A DNA stretch of 64,000 bases from positions 263,225,706-263,289,705 of the forward strand of contig CM046877.1 of assembly GCA_025667525.1 (NCBI GenBank), given 5' to 3'. The stretch's first letter is position 1, and each line of letters opens with the position of its first letter. The position numbers and the translations under genes are program-made. The DNA is from Glebionis coronaria. Taxonomy: Eukaryota > Streptophyta > Magnoliopsida > Asterales > Asteraceae. This document shows positions 33,266 to 44,859 of the stretch, in pieces. The notes under the pieces are model-generated. The model was given only the letters and a program-made list of their open reading frames with translations. It did not search any database and had not been told where the DNA came from.

Positions 33266-35137
33266 TAACAAGTGTGAAAACACTTATCCTTTTACCACTT
33301 AATTATAATAATAACCAAGCCAAAACGTGTATTTTATGTCGTAAATGTCGGAATTATGCGTGGTTTGTTTTTTTGTTTTGATTTAGGATCAAAATGTGAA
33401 AAGGGAAGAAAACACGGTCTTTCACGGGCTTTTATCGAAGAAAAAGACAAAAGACGAAGTCAAAAGATCAAGAGTGCAAAAAGAACGGAAGTCCAAGGCC
33501 TATTCTAAAAGATTTATCGAAGAAAAAGTCTAAAGAAGGAAGTTTAATGAATTCGAAGAACTTAAGTCTAATATATGAAGAAATTATAAGACGAGTTCAA
33601 ATAATCACGAGACAAAGTCGAAAAATTCGAAGAATTTATAAAGACGAAAAGACGAGAGAAGGAAGAAAGGAGCAACACATGCTAACCTCCCTAATCTCCT
33701 ATAAATACCCTCCTAATGACACATTAGGAGGTGTTGGCTAATTTGGCAAACTAGTCTTCCACCATTTTTTTCATGTCATTTAATTTCTTGTCAATTTAAT
33801 TTCATGTCTTGCACCTTAAATTTGTAAGTCTTTAATCTTTATTTTTTAATTGTTGAATCTTATTTTTAATCAAGTTTTTATTATTAATCTCTCATCCTTC
33901 CTTTCTTGTTTGGTTCAATTTAATGTTTGGTTTATTGATTTGGTTGATTTAAGTTTGTTTAATCATGTGGGTTTCATAGTTTTATTGATTTTGATTCCAT
34001 AAAGTTTGTTGATTTAGATGTTTTAATGCTTGGTAGATCTTAATTAGTGATTTATTGTTTTTAGTTTTATTGTTTTTGGTCGATTTAAGTTTTATTTTAT
34101 TAAGTGAGATTTGATTGATTTGGTTTTTAATGTTAGTTTTATTGATTTGATTTGATTGATTGTTGTTAGTTGATTATTAGTGGTTAGTTTAGTTTAATTT
34201 TTACATTGATTATGGTTGATTTTGGTTAAATTCGTGTTCCCTACTGCTTTGTTTTGTCCACTGTTAAGTTTTTCCAGTTTTTATCGAACGAGTAATTTTT
34301 CCCGAACCAATAATTTTTTCCGAACCAGTTTATTTTCCCGAACGAGCAGTTTTTCCCGAACCAACCATTTTTACCGAACGAAGCATTTTTCAAAAAAATT
34401 ACCGAATGAAGGTTTGATTAAAAAACAAAAATACCGAACAAAACTAATTTCCCGAACCAGCTTAAAATTCCGAACAAACAAAAAACCCCGAACCAATGAA
34501 TTTCCCGAACGAAGCCTTTTGAACAAAACATTCCGAACCAAACAATTGAGGTGCCTACTTGCTTGGCAGCTTCCCTACTTTCACCTACTAGCCTGCCTAG
34601 TTGCTTGAGCTAGCTGCCGGCTAACTTGTTTAGTTATTATATTGTTCCGAAATTGTTTAGTTTAATCTGAAAGTTGTTCCGATTTTAATTCTGAAAGTCA
34701 CGTATTTTTAGTTATATTTTTCGTCTAATTTAAAAATTAATATTTTTTCGTAAAGTTCAAGTTTTATCTTTTATTTAGTACCCGCTTTAGGTTTTTACTC
34801 GTTTAGCTTTAAAGTACCATCTTAGTTTTATTCTCTCCTTTTTCATTAAGTAAACTTTATTTTCGAGTCGAAAGTTAATTTCTTCTTTTAGTTTTATTTT
34901 TATTAATTGTTTTGTTTTAATTTACGTTTTATTATTTGTTTTGCTCCTTTATTATTAGTTATTTGTTTTTGGTTTATTTTTATTACGTTTCGCTTTTACC
35001 TTTTTAGTAGAAATAGAAAACCAAATTACCCTTTTCGTTACCAAGAACGATTTCTCCACTTCAAACCGTGATCAATTCGTTAAGATACCGAGAACGAACA
35101 AAGATATAATTTTTAATGTACTAAAAATCAGTTATTA
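33266..35137 (+). repeat. 3' LTR of element B (whole)
   Basis: Uninterrupted reference copy for the Helitron insertion site at 33849/33850. TATA box 33700-33706 with inverted repeat 33709-33731. CCGAAY array at about 34283-34540. Followed by TSD CAAGG. Confidence 0.9.
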
Positions 35138-35142
35138 CAAGG

Positions 35143-35305
35143 TTTTGTGAATTTGTGTTGATCTGGTTGGAGTTTAGGAAGATAATCGGAAGTGCAGGGC
35201 CTTATTAATGTTTTATTTCCATGTTTTATTTTTTTTATATTTGTTTTCTAGTTTACTGCTCCAGTCTCGAGCTTTCGATATTTCGTCGCTCGGACTGAGG
35301 GAGAG
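35143..35305 (+). other. Right interior of the TRIM-like element with purine tract
   Basis: Noncoding, ending in ACTGAGGGAGAG (35294-35305) directly before the right LTR. Confidence 0.6.
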
Positions 35306-35429
35306 TATTAGTACATAAATATAGCCCGGCCCGGTTTGTGGGTTGGGTCTATTAGGGTTTGATGTCTTGTACTCTATATATTTGGTTGATCAATAATATT
35401 ATAGCGATGGGGGTTTACACGTTCTAACA
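35306..35429 (+). repeat. Right 124-bp LTR of the TRIM-like element
   Basis: Same length and ends as 1093-1216. Followed by the second copy of GAAAG, where the LINE frame resumes. Confidence 0.85.
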
Positions 35430-35434
35430 GAAAG

Positions 35435-35819
35435 AAATTGGCGGCTTATCAAGAAGTGTAAGAGGTCGAAAGAGAAAATTGTGGCATGCATTACTTCTTC
35501 TGTTCGTCTCAAGCTTTTATCTTGCCGTTTTAAGAGGTCGAGGGACGGTTTGGCCCTTGTGTGTGATTGGCAGATTTCGGAGTCTGTGTTCCAATAAGTT
35601 GATGTTTATCATGTTTCGTTTTTGTACATTTAGGTGGTTCTTTCCGATTGGTGTTTTTGGTTATGTATTTATTAGTTTCTAATCGGTTTAGCATGTCAAA
35701 CGATTAGTAGAAGTTCAAATGTGGTATGTCAGCCACATTCGATTTTACTTATTGGTTATTTTGGGATTTATATATTTTACCGGGGTGTTATTCCTTTTTA
35801 AAAAAAACAAAAAAAAACA
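35435..35819 (+). pseudogene. LINE remnant, 3' end with poly-A tail
   Basis: Continues 733-1092. The frame reads KKCKRSKEKIVACITSSVRL, then KLLSCRFKRS and DWQISESVFQ before a stop near 35598, the usual C-terminus of plant LINE ORF2. An AT-rich 3' UTR follows and an A-rich tail with one C interruption at about 35798-35819. The TSD of the LINE itself was not found. Confidence 0.75.
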
Positions 35820-35935
35820 TTTCTTGATTGTTCTATTTTTCCTGGCACAAATTCAGGAGGTCAGTTACATACTTTCATGATAAATACTCTACTCTTCTAA
35901 TCCTAAAGGCACAAAACGAAAGGGGTGTTGATCCC
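35820..35935. other. Flank between LINE tail and copia LTR
   Basis: About 115 bases with nothing recognised. AGGGG at 35931-35935 would be the TSD of the copia element, whose other end is lost. Confidence 0.3.
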
Positions 35936-36420
35936 AAACTTAGATCGATTTAGCTTTGTGTTATCCAGATTGAATCAAGTATAACACGTAGAGCAACTTT
36001 GTATTTATGACAATCTAAGTGTTATGCAGAATTAACACTTAGAAACAAAGAATAAAGCAAAACACAATGTAAACCAAACTTTCACTTGTATTGTTAATCG
36101 ATGAGGTACAATGAAAGTGTTAAGAACGTATATCTATAATGAACCCTAAGACCTGCTTTTATAACATAAGGAGTCTTGAACAATAATCAACCTATCAACT
36201 ATTCTAGGAAAAGATAAATATAGAGAATACAATGTTAATTATATCTTTCCTAAATATACAAAACGTGTTGACTAAGTAGTTGTATTGTAACTGAGATTTC
36301 CTTTGTCAGCGCCTTGATTTGTCTTGTCAGTGTCCAATCTGTCAGCGCCTCGATTACTCTTGTCAGCGTCCAAAATCCCTTTATCAGCGACATAGTGACT
36401 TAGCTATTTTATTCCCAACA
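35936..36420 (-). repeat. 3' LTR of the SIRE-like element
   Basis: 485 bp, starting on the minus strand TGTTGGGAATAAAA and ending GGGATCAACA. TATAAAAG at 36163-36156. The PPT (GTTTAGGGTAGGAT) lies just above 36420. It contains four TGTCAGCG-type motifs at 36305-36392. The partner LTR is not in the window, so borders rest on TG/CA and the PPT. Confidence 0.65.
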
Positions 36421-36505
36421 ATCCTACCCTAAACTTGATACTTATACTAATATTCAAGTTTCTGAATAAAAACAAAACACAAGAGAGGATTCTTACAAAT
36501 AAAAC

Positions 36506-38316
36506 CTACTCCTTAATCTGAGCACATATAAACCTTAGAAAGTCCATGTTAATGTCACTGGTGTAGTCAACTTCAAGGTTGATACAAACCAACTTCTTTA
36601 ACAATTCTTGTGATAGAGTATATTCTTGATCTATCAACAAGTATTCTGCAAACTTTGTGGTACTGAGATGGTAAACACCAGCAGCTGAATACAAATGCCA
36701 CTTCAACTCACTCAAGTAAACCAGATCCAACCAAACTGGATCAGCAACATCATGAACAAACATTCTTCTAAATGTTGTCCAAATCTTTATTCCATTCATT
36801 GATGAAGGAGCTTCAGCCTCATACACCTCCTTCATCAAACTCTAAAGAGTTTCTATATTCTCCCTGTCTATAGTGGCAAACAAAGACACCAAAAAAGTAA
36901 ATGTATGTGCCTTATCACCAGCCCTGGTGATCTTCCAAAATCCCACAAAATCCTCTTCGTATTTGATGATTGGATTCTTGAAGTCCAAAGGTACAACAAC
37001 AGCTAAATCAGAAGTCATCAATGGAGAGAGCACCATATTTTTCTTTAAAACAGCTTCAGTTGGGTGCAACTGGTCAAGTTTTAGAAACTGCAACTTGAAC
37101 CCTTTCTTCACTGGCTTAGGCACAACCAAAGCCTTCTTGATCTTTAGCTCTTCTTCAATCTCTTCTTGTCTCTCTGCAGACAGTAACCTAAATGTGTTTG
37201 CTTCACATACAGACTCCCAAATGGGACAAGCAAAGTACTCAAATTGCTCAAAAGAAAGCTTCCTCAATTTAGCATAAGTCCACCCTGTTTGATGGCATCT
37301 AAGAAGCATATTGTAGAGATCCCTTTTAGATGTCTTGTTCTCAAATAGTACTCTGTTTTCCCTATGTTACAAAATGATTTTGCAATCACTTTGAAATCTC
37401 AACAGAATCTCCAAACCCCAAATTTGCTTAGTTAAGGACATGTTAGGATTTTCTGTGCAGACCTCTTCCCATCTGAAAATACAGTGCAGAAACATGGGGA
37501 ATATCAAAATCAACCTGTTTCTTCAAATCTCTGAGCTTTTCCCTTGCTAGCTCATCCTCCCCATAGTCCAACTTCTCCAAGTCCACCAAATTGCTCATAA
37601 CAACAATTGAGTTGTGTGAACTCTCATCATCATTACCAATCTCATCACTCTCGGATTCTGATGAAAGAATATGAGCTTCAATGCTTCCCTTTTCAAGCCT
37701 TTTATTTTCCCGCTCATGTAACTGATGAACAATCATAATATCATACTCAACTTGGGCTGTATCTTTAGGAACATGTTCCTCTACCAATATTGCTTTACCC
37801 TTATCCAATGGTTCCAATGAGGGTAAAGTAGTTGTTACCTGAGTGGGTGGCTCCTTAATCATGAAAGGTTGTTGGGATAAACCAATCATAGATCTGTCAG
37901 CGGCTGAAATATGTGTGACAACGTGTGAAGTAACTTTGTCAGCGGTTGCAATCCCACTCACTTGTAGCATCATTTCTGTAAAAGAGTGCTTGATAGGAGT
38001 AACCAAAGATTGTTGTTCTTTCAGTCCTTCAAGCGCCTCAACTACCTCCTTTGTCCCATATGAACCTTCTTGGGACCCTTTATCACTCAAATTGACTAGT
38101 TCAGTAAGTATATCCTCCCCTTTGTAAGAATCATATCTTGAGGACATCACCATAGTCTTCCTCTTCCTAGAACCAGCATTCTATAAAACTACTATCCTCT
38201 CCCTCAACTGATTGAGTTCAAGGTCTTGCACTGTGACTTTATGTACAAGTTCTGCATTAGAGTTTTGCAAGCCAATGCAGATAGCCGTCAATTCCAAAAT
38301 GGTTAGTGGTTGCAGA
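36506..38316 (-). pseudogene. SIRE-like 3' ORF, C-terminal part
   Basis: Three open pieces on the minus strand (38153-37443, 37309-36842, 36838-36506) separated by stops and a shift. Features: an acidic, Ser-rich first piece with SAAD-type motifs; a second piece with AERQEEIEEELKIKKALVVP; a third with FRRMFVHDVADPVWLDLVYL. No known domain. It belongs with 38918-40106. Proteins of this kind follow RNase H in SIRE-type copia elements of Asteraceae; their role is unknown (an envelope-like function has been proposed for SIRE1). Confidence 0.55.
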
Positions 38317-38917
38317 CAAGGTAATTAAAAGCGAAAGCGACCTTAACGCGACATGCCTTTTTTTAAAGCGAAAAGCGAGAAGCGAAAAAAACGAGCGCTT
38401 CAGTTAACCTTATATCCTTTATGCAAATAATAGCGTAGTATGAAAAAATAATTAATTAAAAGCATAATTATCTTGAAAATCCTCATTTTTAATATAAAAA
38501 TCATTTTAACAGTGATAAAATGTAAAAAAATTGAAATTAAAATCATTCTATATAATAAATGATTACATTTAATATTTTTCTTTTAACAACATTCAATGAA
38601 TCAGAGTATTGAAAAAATAGAAAACTACTTTCTCTCTCCTCTATCACGTGGGATATTTATCCTCATATTTAATATATATCCTTTCTCTCTCCCCACATAT
38701 CCATCTTCTTCCCCACAAAACATCTCCATTTTCAGATCTGAAAATGAAATCAGCCGTTTTTCACCAAAGCGAATGCTTATAGGTCGTTTTTGGTCGCTTT
38801 CTGGTCGCCTTCCTCGCTCTAGTAAAACGCCTCACTTCTATAAGATCAAGGCGTTTTAGGTCGCTTCGCTTCGCTTTATCGCTTATGCGAGCACTTTTCT
38901 CCCTTTTGACAACCTTG
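38317..38917. mobile_element. Non-autonomous hAT-type element, 601 bp
   Basis: 8-bp TSD GTTGCAGA at 38309-38316 and 38918-38925. Ends CAAGGT...ACCTTG, with longer imperfect terminal inverted repeats rich in AAGCGAAAGCGA / TCGCTTCGCTT. No transposase. It interrupts the SIRE-like 3' ORF, whose frame continues on either side. Confidence 0.8.
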
Positions 38918-40106
38918 GTTGCAGAATGCCCTCCTCCACAATTGGGATGTGACTCCTCAATATGGATTCATCAAGAAAAGTTCTCTCAGCTTCATGGCTA
39001 GGACCACTAGAGGAGGAAACTCCTGTAGTCCTTTGTCTTTTCTCCAGTCTAAAATTAAAGGGTTCAGAAGATGAGGCGGAATGTGGAATTTGTGAAGGGT
39101 GAGGTGGAGATGTGACAACGGGTGTAGTGGCTGTGTCAGCGACTGAAACATGAGTGTCAGCGGCTGACGGCTGGGGGTCAATGTTCATTTGTTCTTCATG
39201 TTGAGGGGAAGGTGGAGGTTGTTCAATGGGTGGTGGTTGTTGTGGGTGAGGGTGTAAGGCTGCCTCAATAACAGCCAGCATAGGAGGGGTCAAAGGTAGA
39301 TCCCTAAATAGTGCAGTGTTCTTGGATAAAAAGATTTTTGACTTTTAAGTAGGGGTATTATAAAAATTGTCATGATCCCTACGACAATATCTTTGTAGAT
39401 CAAAAACCATTTGTAAAATCATAGGGTAAGAAAGTGTCATCTTGCCACCCTTGTTGTGCAACATGCCCTCAAAAATCATATGAGAAAAATTATATTTATG
39501 CCTAGTGCCATACAAACAAGAGCACTCCCGTATGAACGGTTGATTTCATTGAAAGATGTACACTTAGGACTAAGACATTGTAGGAGGACATGTATTAAGA
39601 ACTTCTAGGATAAGGGAAATTGTTGTTTGGAATATTTATTAATACGCCCTTCTGGGGGGAAAATGATATCCCAAGCCTCGAAGTCCTTCCTCTATCTGTT
39701 CAACAGGAAGGGTAGTCACACCATCAACATCATCAAGCTGTAAAGCTTGACGAACAAGTGCTTCAGTGACCACCCATTTTTTCCCATGAACAGTCCCAGA
39801 TAATGTAATCACTCCATAAATTGTTTTAGAACTGTCAGTGTTCCAAAACTGCTTGATGTGTGTGATAGGAATGAGATGAGCATGAGTCCAAGCATACCTG
39901 AAATTGGACGCCAAGGGATACTCAATCATTCTGATGTATTGGGGATGATTATCATGATCAGCCACAAGATATGTAATCATATTATGCTGATCCCTGAATC
40001 CCAATGTAGAAGCAGCAGGTTTAAACAATGGAGCCATGAAAACTGTTGGTGAAAGCTTTAAGATGAAAGAAAATGGAGAATTTTGGTGATGGAGAAAATT
40101 AGACAA
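38918..40106 (-). pseudogene. SIRE-like 3' ORF, N-terminal part
   Basis: Starts ATG at 40106. The first 155 codons read LGFRDQHNMITYLVADHDN, then FRYAWTHAHLIPITHIKQFW and VHGKKWVVTEALVRQALQLD, with TEALVRQALQL and IKQFW resembling a widespread Asteraceae copia-associated ORF. A stop at about 39639 and a gap follow, then a Pro-rich piece (39293-38918) with PSAADTHVSVADT, which runs into the hAT-type element. Confidence 0.6.
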
Positions 40107-41241
40107 ATAAGCAAGTTACCCTGTTTAAAAAGAGTGAGCCGTATATATAGGAGGTAAACTAGGTTACTATTGGTTGAAAAAGAGGTAAGTTATTCAAAAA
40201 GTAATGATTATGATCTTGAAAAACAATAACTTATCTCTTTGCTTTAAAAGAAATTACCAAACCCCATAAAATTACGGCCCAAAATATCGCAAACGTAACA
40301 ATTAGGTAGGACCCAATATCCTTCAACGGTCAAAGAATTTGTCAGCGGGTAATGGCTATATTTGTCAGCGTGTAAATTTTGCCATGTCAGCGTCTAAAAA
40401 CAAGCTTGTCAGCGTCTAAACCACTTATGTGTCAACGACCAAAAGTAAAAAGTAATAAAATAAAAAGACCTTAACAAAGAGGTTTACCCTAATGAAGATA
40501 ACTCTTCCTCTGACACAGACTGAAGTTAACATTCTCTGTCCAATTATACACACTTGCATAAGCAAGATAGACATAACTGTCCTCAAGTGAACCTTGCTAA
40601 AGTAAGTCCTTTAGAGTGAAGTTATCTCATACAAACACTTTGTAACTCCCAGGTAAGCCCATTTTTATTTACACCAAGTCTCCCAACCGACCAATCCTAA
40701 ATCTAGGCCAGACAGTCTTGGCAACATGCACAGTTATATCAACTTTGCATGCTACAGTGCCTCAAGGTTTAGAAATTCCAACAATTCTTAAAAAGAAAAG
40801 TCTTAATTATTCCTAACCCTTACTCACCAGTGGACACAATCTAGAATTGTGATAAGAGCACTCTAAGAGTACCCAAAACCTAAAGGTTTTCTAAACCTCC
40901 CCTTAAACTTATACAGTTTGCAAAATAAATAAATATGATAAATATTTATTTCAAGATAGGAATGTAAACAGTCCAACCATCATAAATAAATATTTGGCAT
41001 ATCTTTGAAGTCCATAAGAAACTCTGTATCCTATTGCACAATGCTCAATAAGCCTGCATGATTAGACGAAAAACCACAAAAACTAACATAGGTTGTCAGC
41101 GGCTTCTTTCCACTTGTTAGCGGATAGAATGCCTTTGTCAACGGTTAGAAAATATAGTGGAAAATCTAATACTTTTACAAGTAATAATAACAGTGCACAT
41201 CATGTACATACTATACATTAAATTAAAAAAACCCACATATT
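40107..41241 (-). other. Spacer between RNase H and the 3' ORF of the SIRE-like element
   Basis: No ORF. Six TGTCAGCG/TGTCAACG motifs between 40339 and 40436, others at 41095-41150. Confidence 0.5.
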
Positions 41242-42201
41242 TTATGGATTGATCATTCCAATACGTGTCAACAAGTATTGGAACCTCGCAACATCAAAAG
41301 GTTTAGTTAAAAGATCAGCCACATTATCTTTTATGTCTACTCTATCTGGATGTATTAAACCTTTTTCAAAACAATCCCTTATAAAATGATGCCTAATTTC
41401 TATGTGTTTAGTTTTAGAATTATGCACAAGATTTTTAATGATGCAAAGTGTACTGTTATTATCTACAAATATCTTGGTATGCATAAAATTGTACCCATAA
41501 TCTAAAATCTCATTTTGAATCCATAGCACTTGCCCACAACATGTAGCAGAAGCTACATACACAGCCTCAGTTGTTGAATTAGCCACCACTGTTTGTTTCT
41601 TGTATTGCCAAGAAATAAGTCTGCTCCCAAGAAATTGACATCCACCAGTTATGGATTTCCTATCATTGTTATCACCTCCATAATCACTGTCTGAATAGCC
41701 CACAAGCTCCAATGGAGAATCTTTAAGATACCATAATCCCAAAGTGGGATAGCACCTAAGATACCTAAAGATCCTTTTTACAACATGAAGATGACACTCT
41801 TTGGGAGTCACTTGATGACGTGCACATGCACATACATCAAACATGATGTCAGGTCTAGAGGCAGTGAGATACATCAATGAACCAATCATTGACCTATAAT
41901 GCCTAACATCAACATCCTTTCCATCTCCAATATTTACCCAGGGGTGTTCCCTGTCCATGGGGGTGCTAGCCCATTTCTCAAGAGGGGAAAAGCCAAATTT
42001 CTTCAAAATTTCATCTACATATTTGTCTTGAGAGATAAAGATACCATCTTCTATTTGTTGAACTTGCATACCTAGAAAAAAGTTCATCTCTCCCATTGCA
42101 CTCATTTGAAATTTGTCTGTCATAAGCTCGGAGAAATCCTCACTCATCTTTGGATTAGATGATCCAAAAATGATATCATCAACATAGACCTGGACAAGCA
42201 A
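41242..42201 (-). pseudogene. Copia reverse transcriptase (C-terminal half) and RNase H
   Basis: Open for 319 codons. The RT active-site box VYVDDIIFGS is at the start, followed by SRPDIMFDVC. RNase H shows GYSDSDYGGD, DNNSTLCI and HIEIRHHFIRD. The usual TEAEY phrase is TEAVY, so the expected catalytic glutamate is valine. It ends TKPFDVARF..IGMINP, a typical copia pol terminus. It belongs to the same pol as 42354-43001 but is split from it by two stops in 42202-42353. Confidence 0.85.
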
Positions 42202-42353
42202 AAAATATTTTCCATTCTACTTGGTAAAGAGAGTTTGGTCTATGGTGCCCCTCTTGAAACCATTTTCTACAAGATAAGTAGATAAAGTACCTTACCTTGC
42301 TCTAGGGGCTTGATGAAGGCCATATATTTTCTTTTTAACTCTATAAACCTTGT

Positions 42354-43001
42354 CTAGATGCTCTGAATCTTCAAAACCAGAGGTTGCATAACATATACTT
42401 CCTCTTGAATTGTGCCATACATGAAAGCACTCTTGACATCCATCTGGTAGACTGTGAAACCCATGCAAGAATCATAGGCTAGGAAAATTCTTATTGCTTC
42501 AATCCTAGCAACATATGCAAAAACCTCTTCATATTCAATGCATTCTTCTTGTGCGTAACCTTGAGCAACCAGTCTTGCCTTGTTTCTGATCACAATGCCT
42601 CTCTCATCTCTCTTGTTTCTTAAAACCCAACATGCTCCAATTGGTCTCACATGCTTGGGATAGTCAACAAGCTCCCAAAAATCTTGTATGGCAAACGGAT
42701 GAAGCTCATCTTGCATTGCTTCAACCCAACTTGGTTCTTGAAGAGCATCAAAAATTTTCTTGGGCTCATGCTGTGACAGAAAGCAAGCAAATAAACATTC
42801 TTGAACTAAAGGGGTTTTCATACTTTTTGTGAATGTTGCAATGAATCCTCCTTGAGGATTATTCTTTCTTCTTGTTTGAACTGGTGAATTGATGGGACCA
42901 ATGATTTGAGTGGGAGGATGAATTTTGGGTACTTTATTGACAATTCCTCCCCCTAACAATGTGTTGTCATGCACTGTAGACTCCAAAGTGCCATAATCCA
43001 C
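42354..43001 (-). pseudogene. Copia reverse transcriptase, N-terminal half
   Basis: Contains [20 protein letters not shown], then [14 protein letters not shown] and [20 protein letters not shown], the standard fingers/palm start of copia RT with the first catalytic Asp in MDVKSAF. The preceding linker (43147-43464) carries SADKSSSAADTPDLAAD repeats. It ends at a stop at 42354. Confidence 0.85.
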
Positions 43002-43146
43002 ATCATTATGATTTCCATACCCACTTGGACTAGAAAATATGTTGTCAGCATCTGGATTGATAATGCTGACACCTTCATAAGGTATGAATCTTCAACATGT
43101 TCAAGTACTTCCTTGTCAACGGATGAAAGCAAGTTGTCAGCGGCTT

Positions 43147-43464
43147 TCATCCGCTGTCAGCGGCTAGATCAGGCGTGTCAGCGGCTGAACTACTTTTGTC
43201 AGCGGATGGAATACTTTCACTGACATGTTCTTCTTGTTGCTTTCTTTCCACCTCTCTTTCAGCAGTAGATGCTTTAATGAATTCTTCACTCCAAATAGGT
43301 AAGTCCACAAAGGAGAATGTGGGAGTGAACTCATCTGCTTGTGATCGTATCACCTTTGTAGCTTGTGTACCTACATTATCAACAATAGATTCTTCCATAA
43401 TATTTGGAGAGTTCTCCAAGACAACTGGATTAGTAACATGCAAATAATTCATAGACCTAGACAT
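43147..43464 (-). pseudogene. Copia integrase/RT linker with SAAD motifs
   Basis: Acidic and Ser-rich linker; SIPSADKSSSAADTPDLAAD derives from repeated TCAGCCGCTGACA-like DNA. No domain. Confidence 0.55.
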
Positions 43465-43719
43465 TGGCTCTAATTCAAAAAGCTAATCTGGTCCATTTGC
43501 AGGATCACTAGGTTTACTCTCCAAAAAGTCGACATGTACATTTTCTGTTATGACTTTATCCTTTTGGTGGTAAACCCTATACCCTTTGTTGTTTATAGAA
43601 TAACCCACAAAATATCCCTCATCACCTTTTGAATTAAACTTACCTAGGTTGTCACTAGTGTTAAGAATCCATACATGACATCCAAGTGTCTAAGAAAATC
43701 TATATTAGGTTCTTTTATT

Positions 43720-44859
43720 CTAAAAGAAATCATAGGGTGTCTTATAGTGAATTTTGTTGATCAAGGCTCTATTCTGAACATAGCAAGCAGTATTCATAGT
43801 CTCAGCCCAAAAAGCAATGGGTAACTTAGCATCTGCTAACATGGTCCTAGCTGCTTTAATGAGAGTTTTATTTCTCCTCTCAGCTACACCATTTTGTTGT
43901 GGAGTTCTAGCTATGCTAAACTCCATAGTAATTCCCTTATCCACACAGAAGGCATCTAATATGTCATTTTTAAACTCACTACCATTATCACTTCTAATAA
44001 TGTTAACTATAAACCCTGATATCTTTTCCATTTGATTAACAAAATTGATTAAGGTTTTGGCAGTATCACTCTTCTTGACTAAAAAGAAAGTCCATGTAAA
44101 CCTAGAATGGTCATCAGTGACCACAAAGCAATAAGATTTACCATTTAAACTCTCTATATTAGTAGGTCTAAATAATTCCATGTGAAGCAAGTGTAGGGGT
44201 TTAGAACTAGAATGAACACTCTTAGACTTAAATGAGGCCTTGTGCTTCTTGCCCTTAAGACATGCAACACAATTATGATCATTGTGGAATGCTTTTGAAG
44301 GCAATCCTCTAACAAGATCATGCCTTACAAGTCTATTCATGTTCTTTATGTTAATATGACCTAAGCTTCTGTGCCATAAGTTACTCTCATCTGCTGAAGC
44401 TTTAACATATAGACATGACAAGTTATTACTCATTTTAATCCCTTGTAGATTGACATTATAAATGTCCTTATGTCTAGGTGTTCTAAATTCAATGAACTTA
44501 TCAGCAGGTAACACATAGCCTTTACTCAAAACTAAGCATTCAGTATCTGTAAAAAGAACTTTATTTCTGTTGTCACAAACTTGTGACATACTAAACAAGT
44601 TATAGTCGAGCTCTTTTACTAGAAAAACTTCATTAAACCTCAAGTTGTTAGTGATAAGAGTGCCTTTGCCTGATATTGTCCTGAATCCTCCTCCAAAGTA
44701 CACTTTATCACCATCTAGAATAGGAGTAAAGTTTGTCAAATAATCTTCCTTTCTAGTCATGTGTCTTGAACATCCACTATCCCAATATCCATGGTCATTA
44801 AACTGCTTTGGAATGCCCTGCAAATAAAGAAAACAAATCAGTTTTCTTTGGGAACCCAA
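43720..44859 (-). pseudogene. Copia protease end and integrase
   Basis: 379 codons. Protease-like YWDSGCSRHMT near residue 25. Integrase zinc motif LWHRSLGHI..CVACLKGKKHK. Core: HMELFRPT (usually HMDLFGP, so the first catalytic Asp is Glu here), RSDNGSEF (second Asp), QQNGVAERRN (Glu). It ends at a stop after YKTPYDFF, before the linker. Inactive by the missing Asp and the later stops. Confidence 0.85.

Larger units (their letters stand above)
1798..35137 (+). mobile_element. Element B: non-autonomous Athila/Tat-like gypsy element, RT-less (family 1)
   Basis: TSD CAAGG at 1793-1797 and 35138-35142. The 5' LTR is in two parts (1798-2381 and 14921-16223), split by a Helitron; the 3' LTR is whole (33266-35137). 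PBS-like TGACGCCGCTGCCGG at 16226-16240 resembles the tRNA-Asp primer site of Athila/Tat elements. The interior has gag and protease remnants and an acidic ORF, then a long noncoding 3' region. I find no reverse transcriptase, RNase H or integrase. The 3' noncoding part is split by element C. The LTR termini are TA...TA rather than TG...CA. The two LTRs differ visibly (1887 and 1872 bp), so this is an older insertion than A or C. Confidence 0.85.
1093..35429 (+). mobile_element. Small LTR element (TRIM-like or copia-derived) enlarged by nested insertions
   Basis: Two 124-bp direct repeats (1093-1216 and 35306-35429) are flanked by the 5-bp duplication GAAAG (1088-1092 and 35430-35434). The LINE reading frame continues across the pair, which proves a single insertion. 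Removing element B and its TSD leaves about 740 bp of interior (1217-1792 and 35143-35305), so the original element was close to 1 kb, the size of a TRIM. A purine-rich tract lies just before the right LTR (35294-35305). No PBS for initiator tRNA-Met is obvious after the left LTR, and no ORF is seen. It could also be a deleted copia element. Confidence 0.8.

Noticed and set aside
38317..38917. LTR or MULE-type fragment
   Set aside because: The exact 8-bp duplication and CAAGG/CCTTG ends fit hAT; a MULE would give 9 bp.
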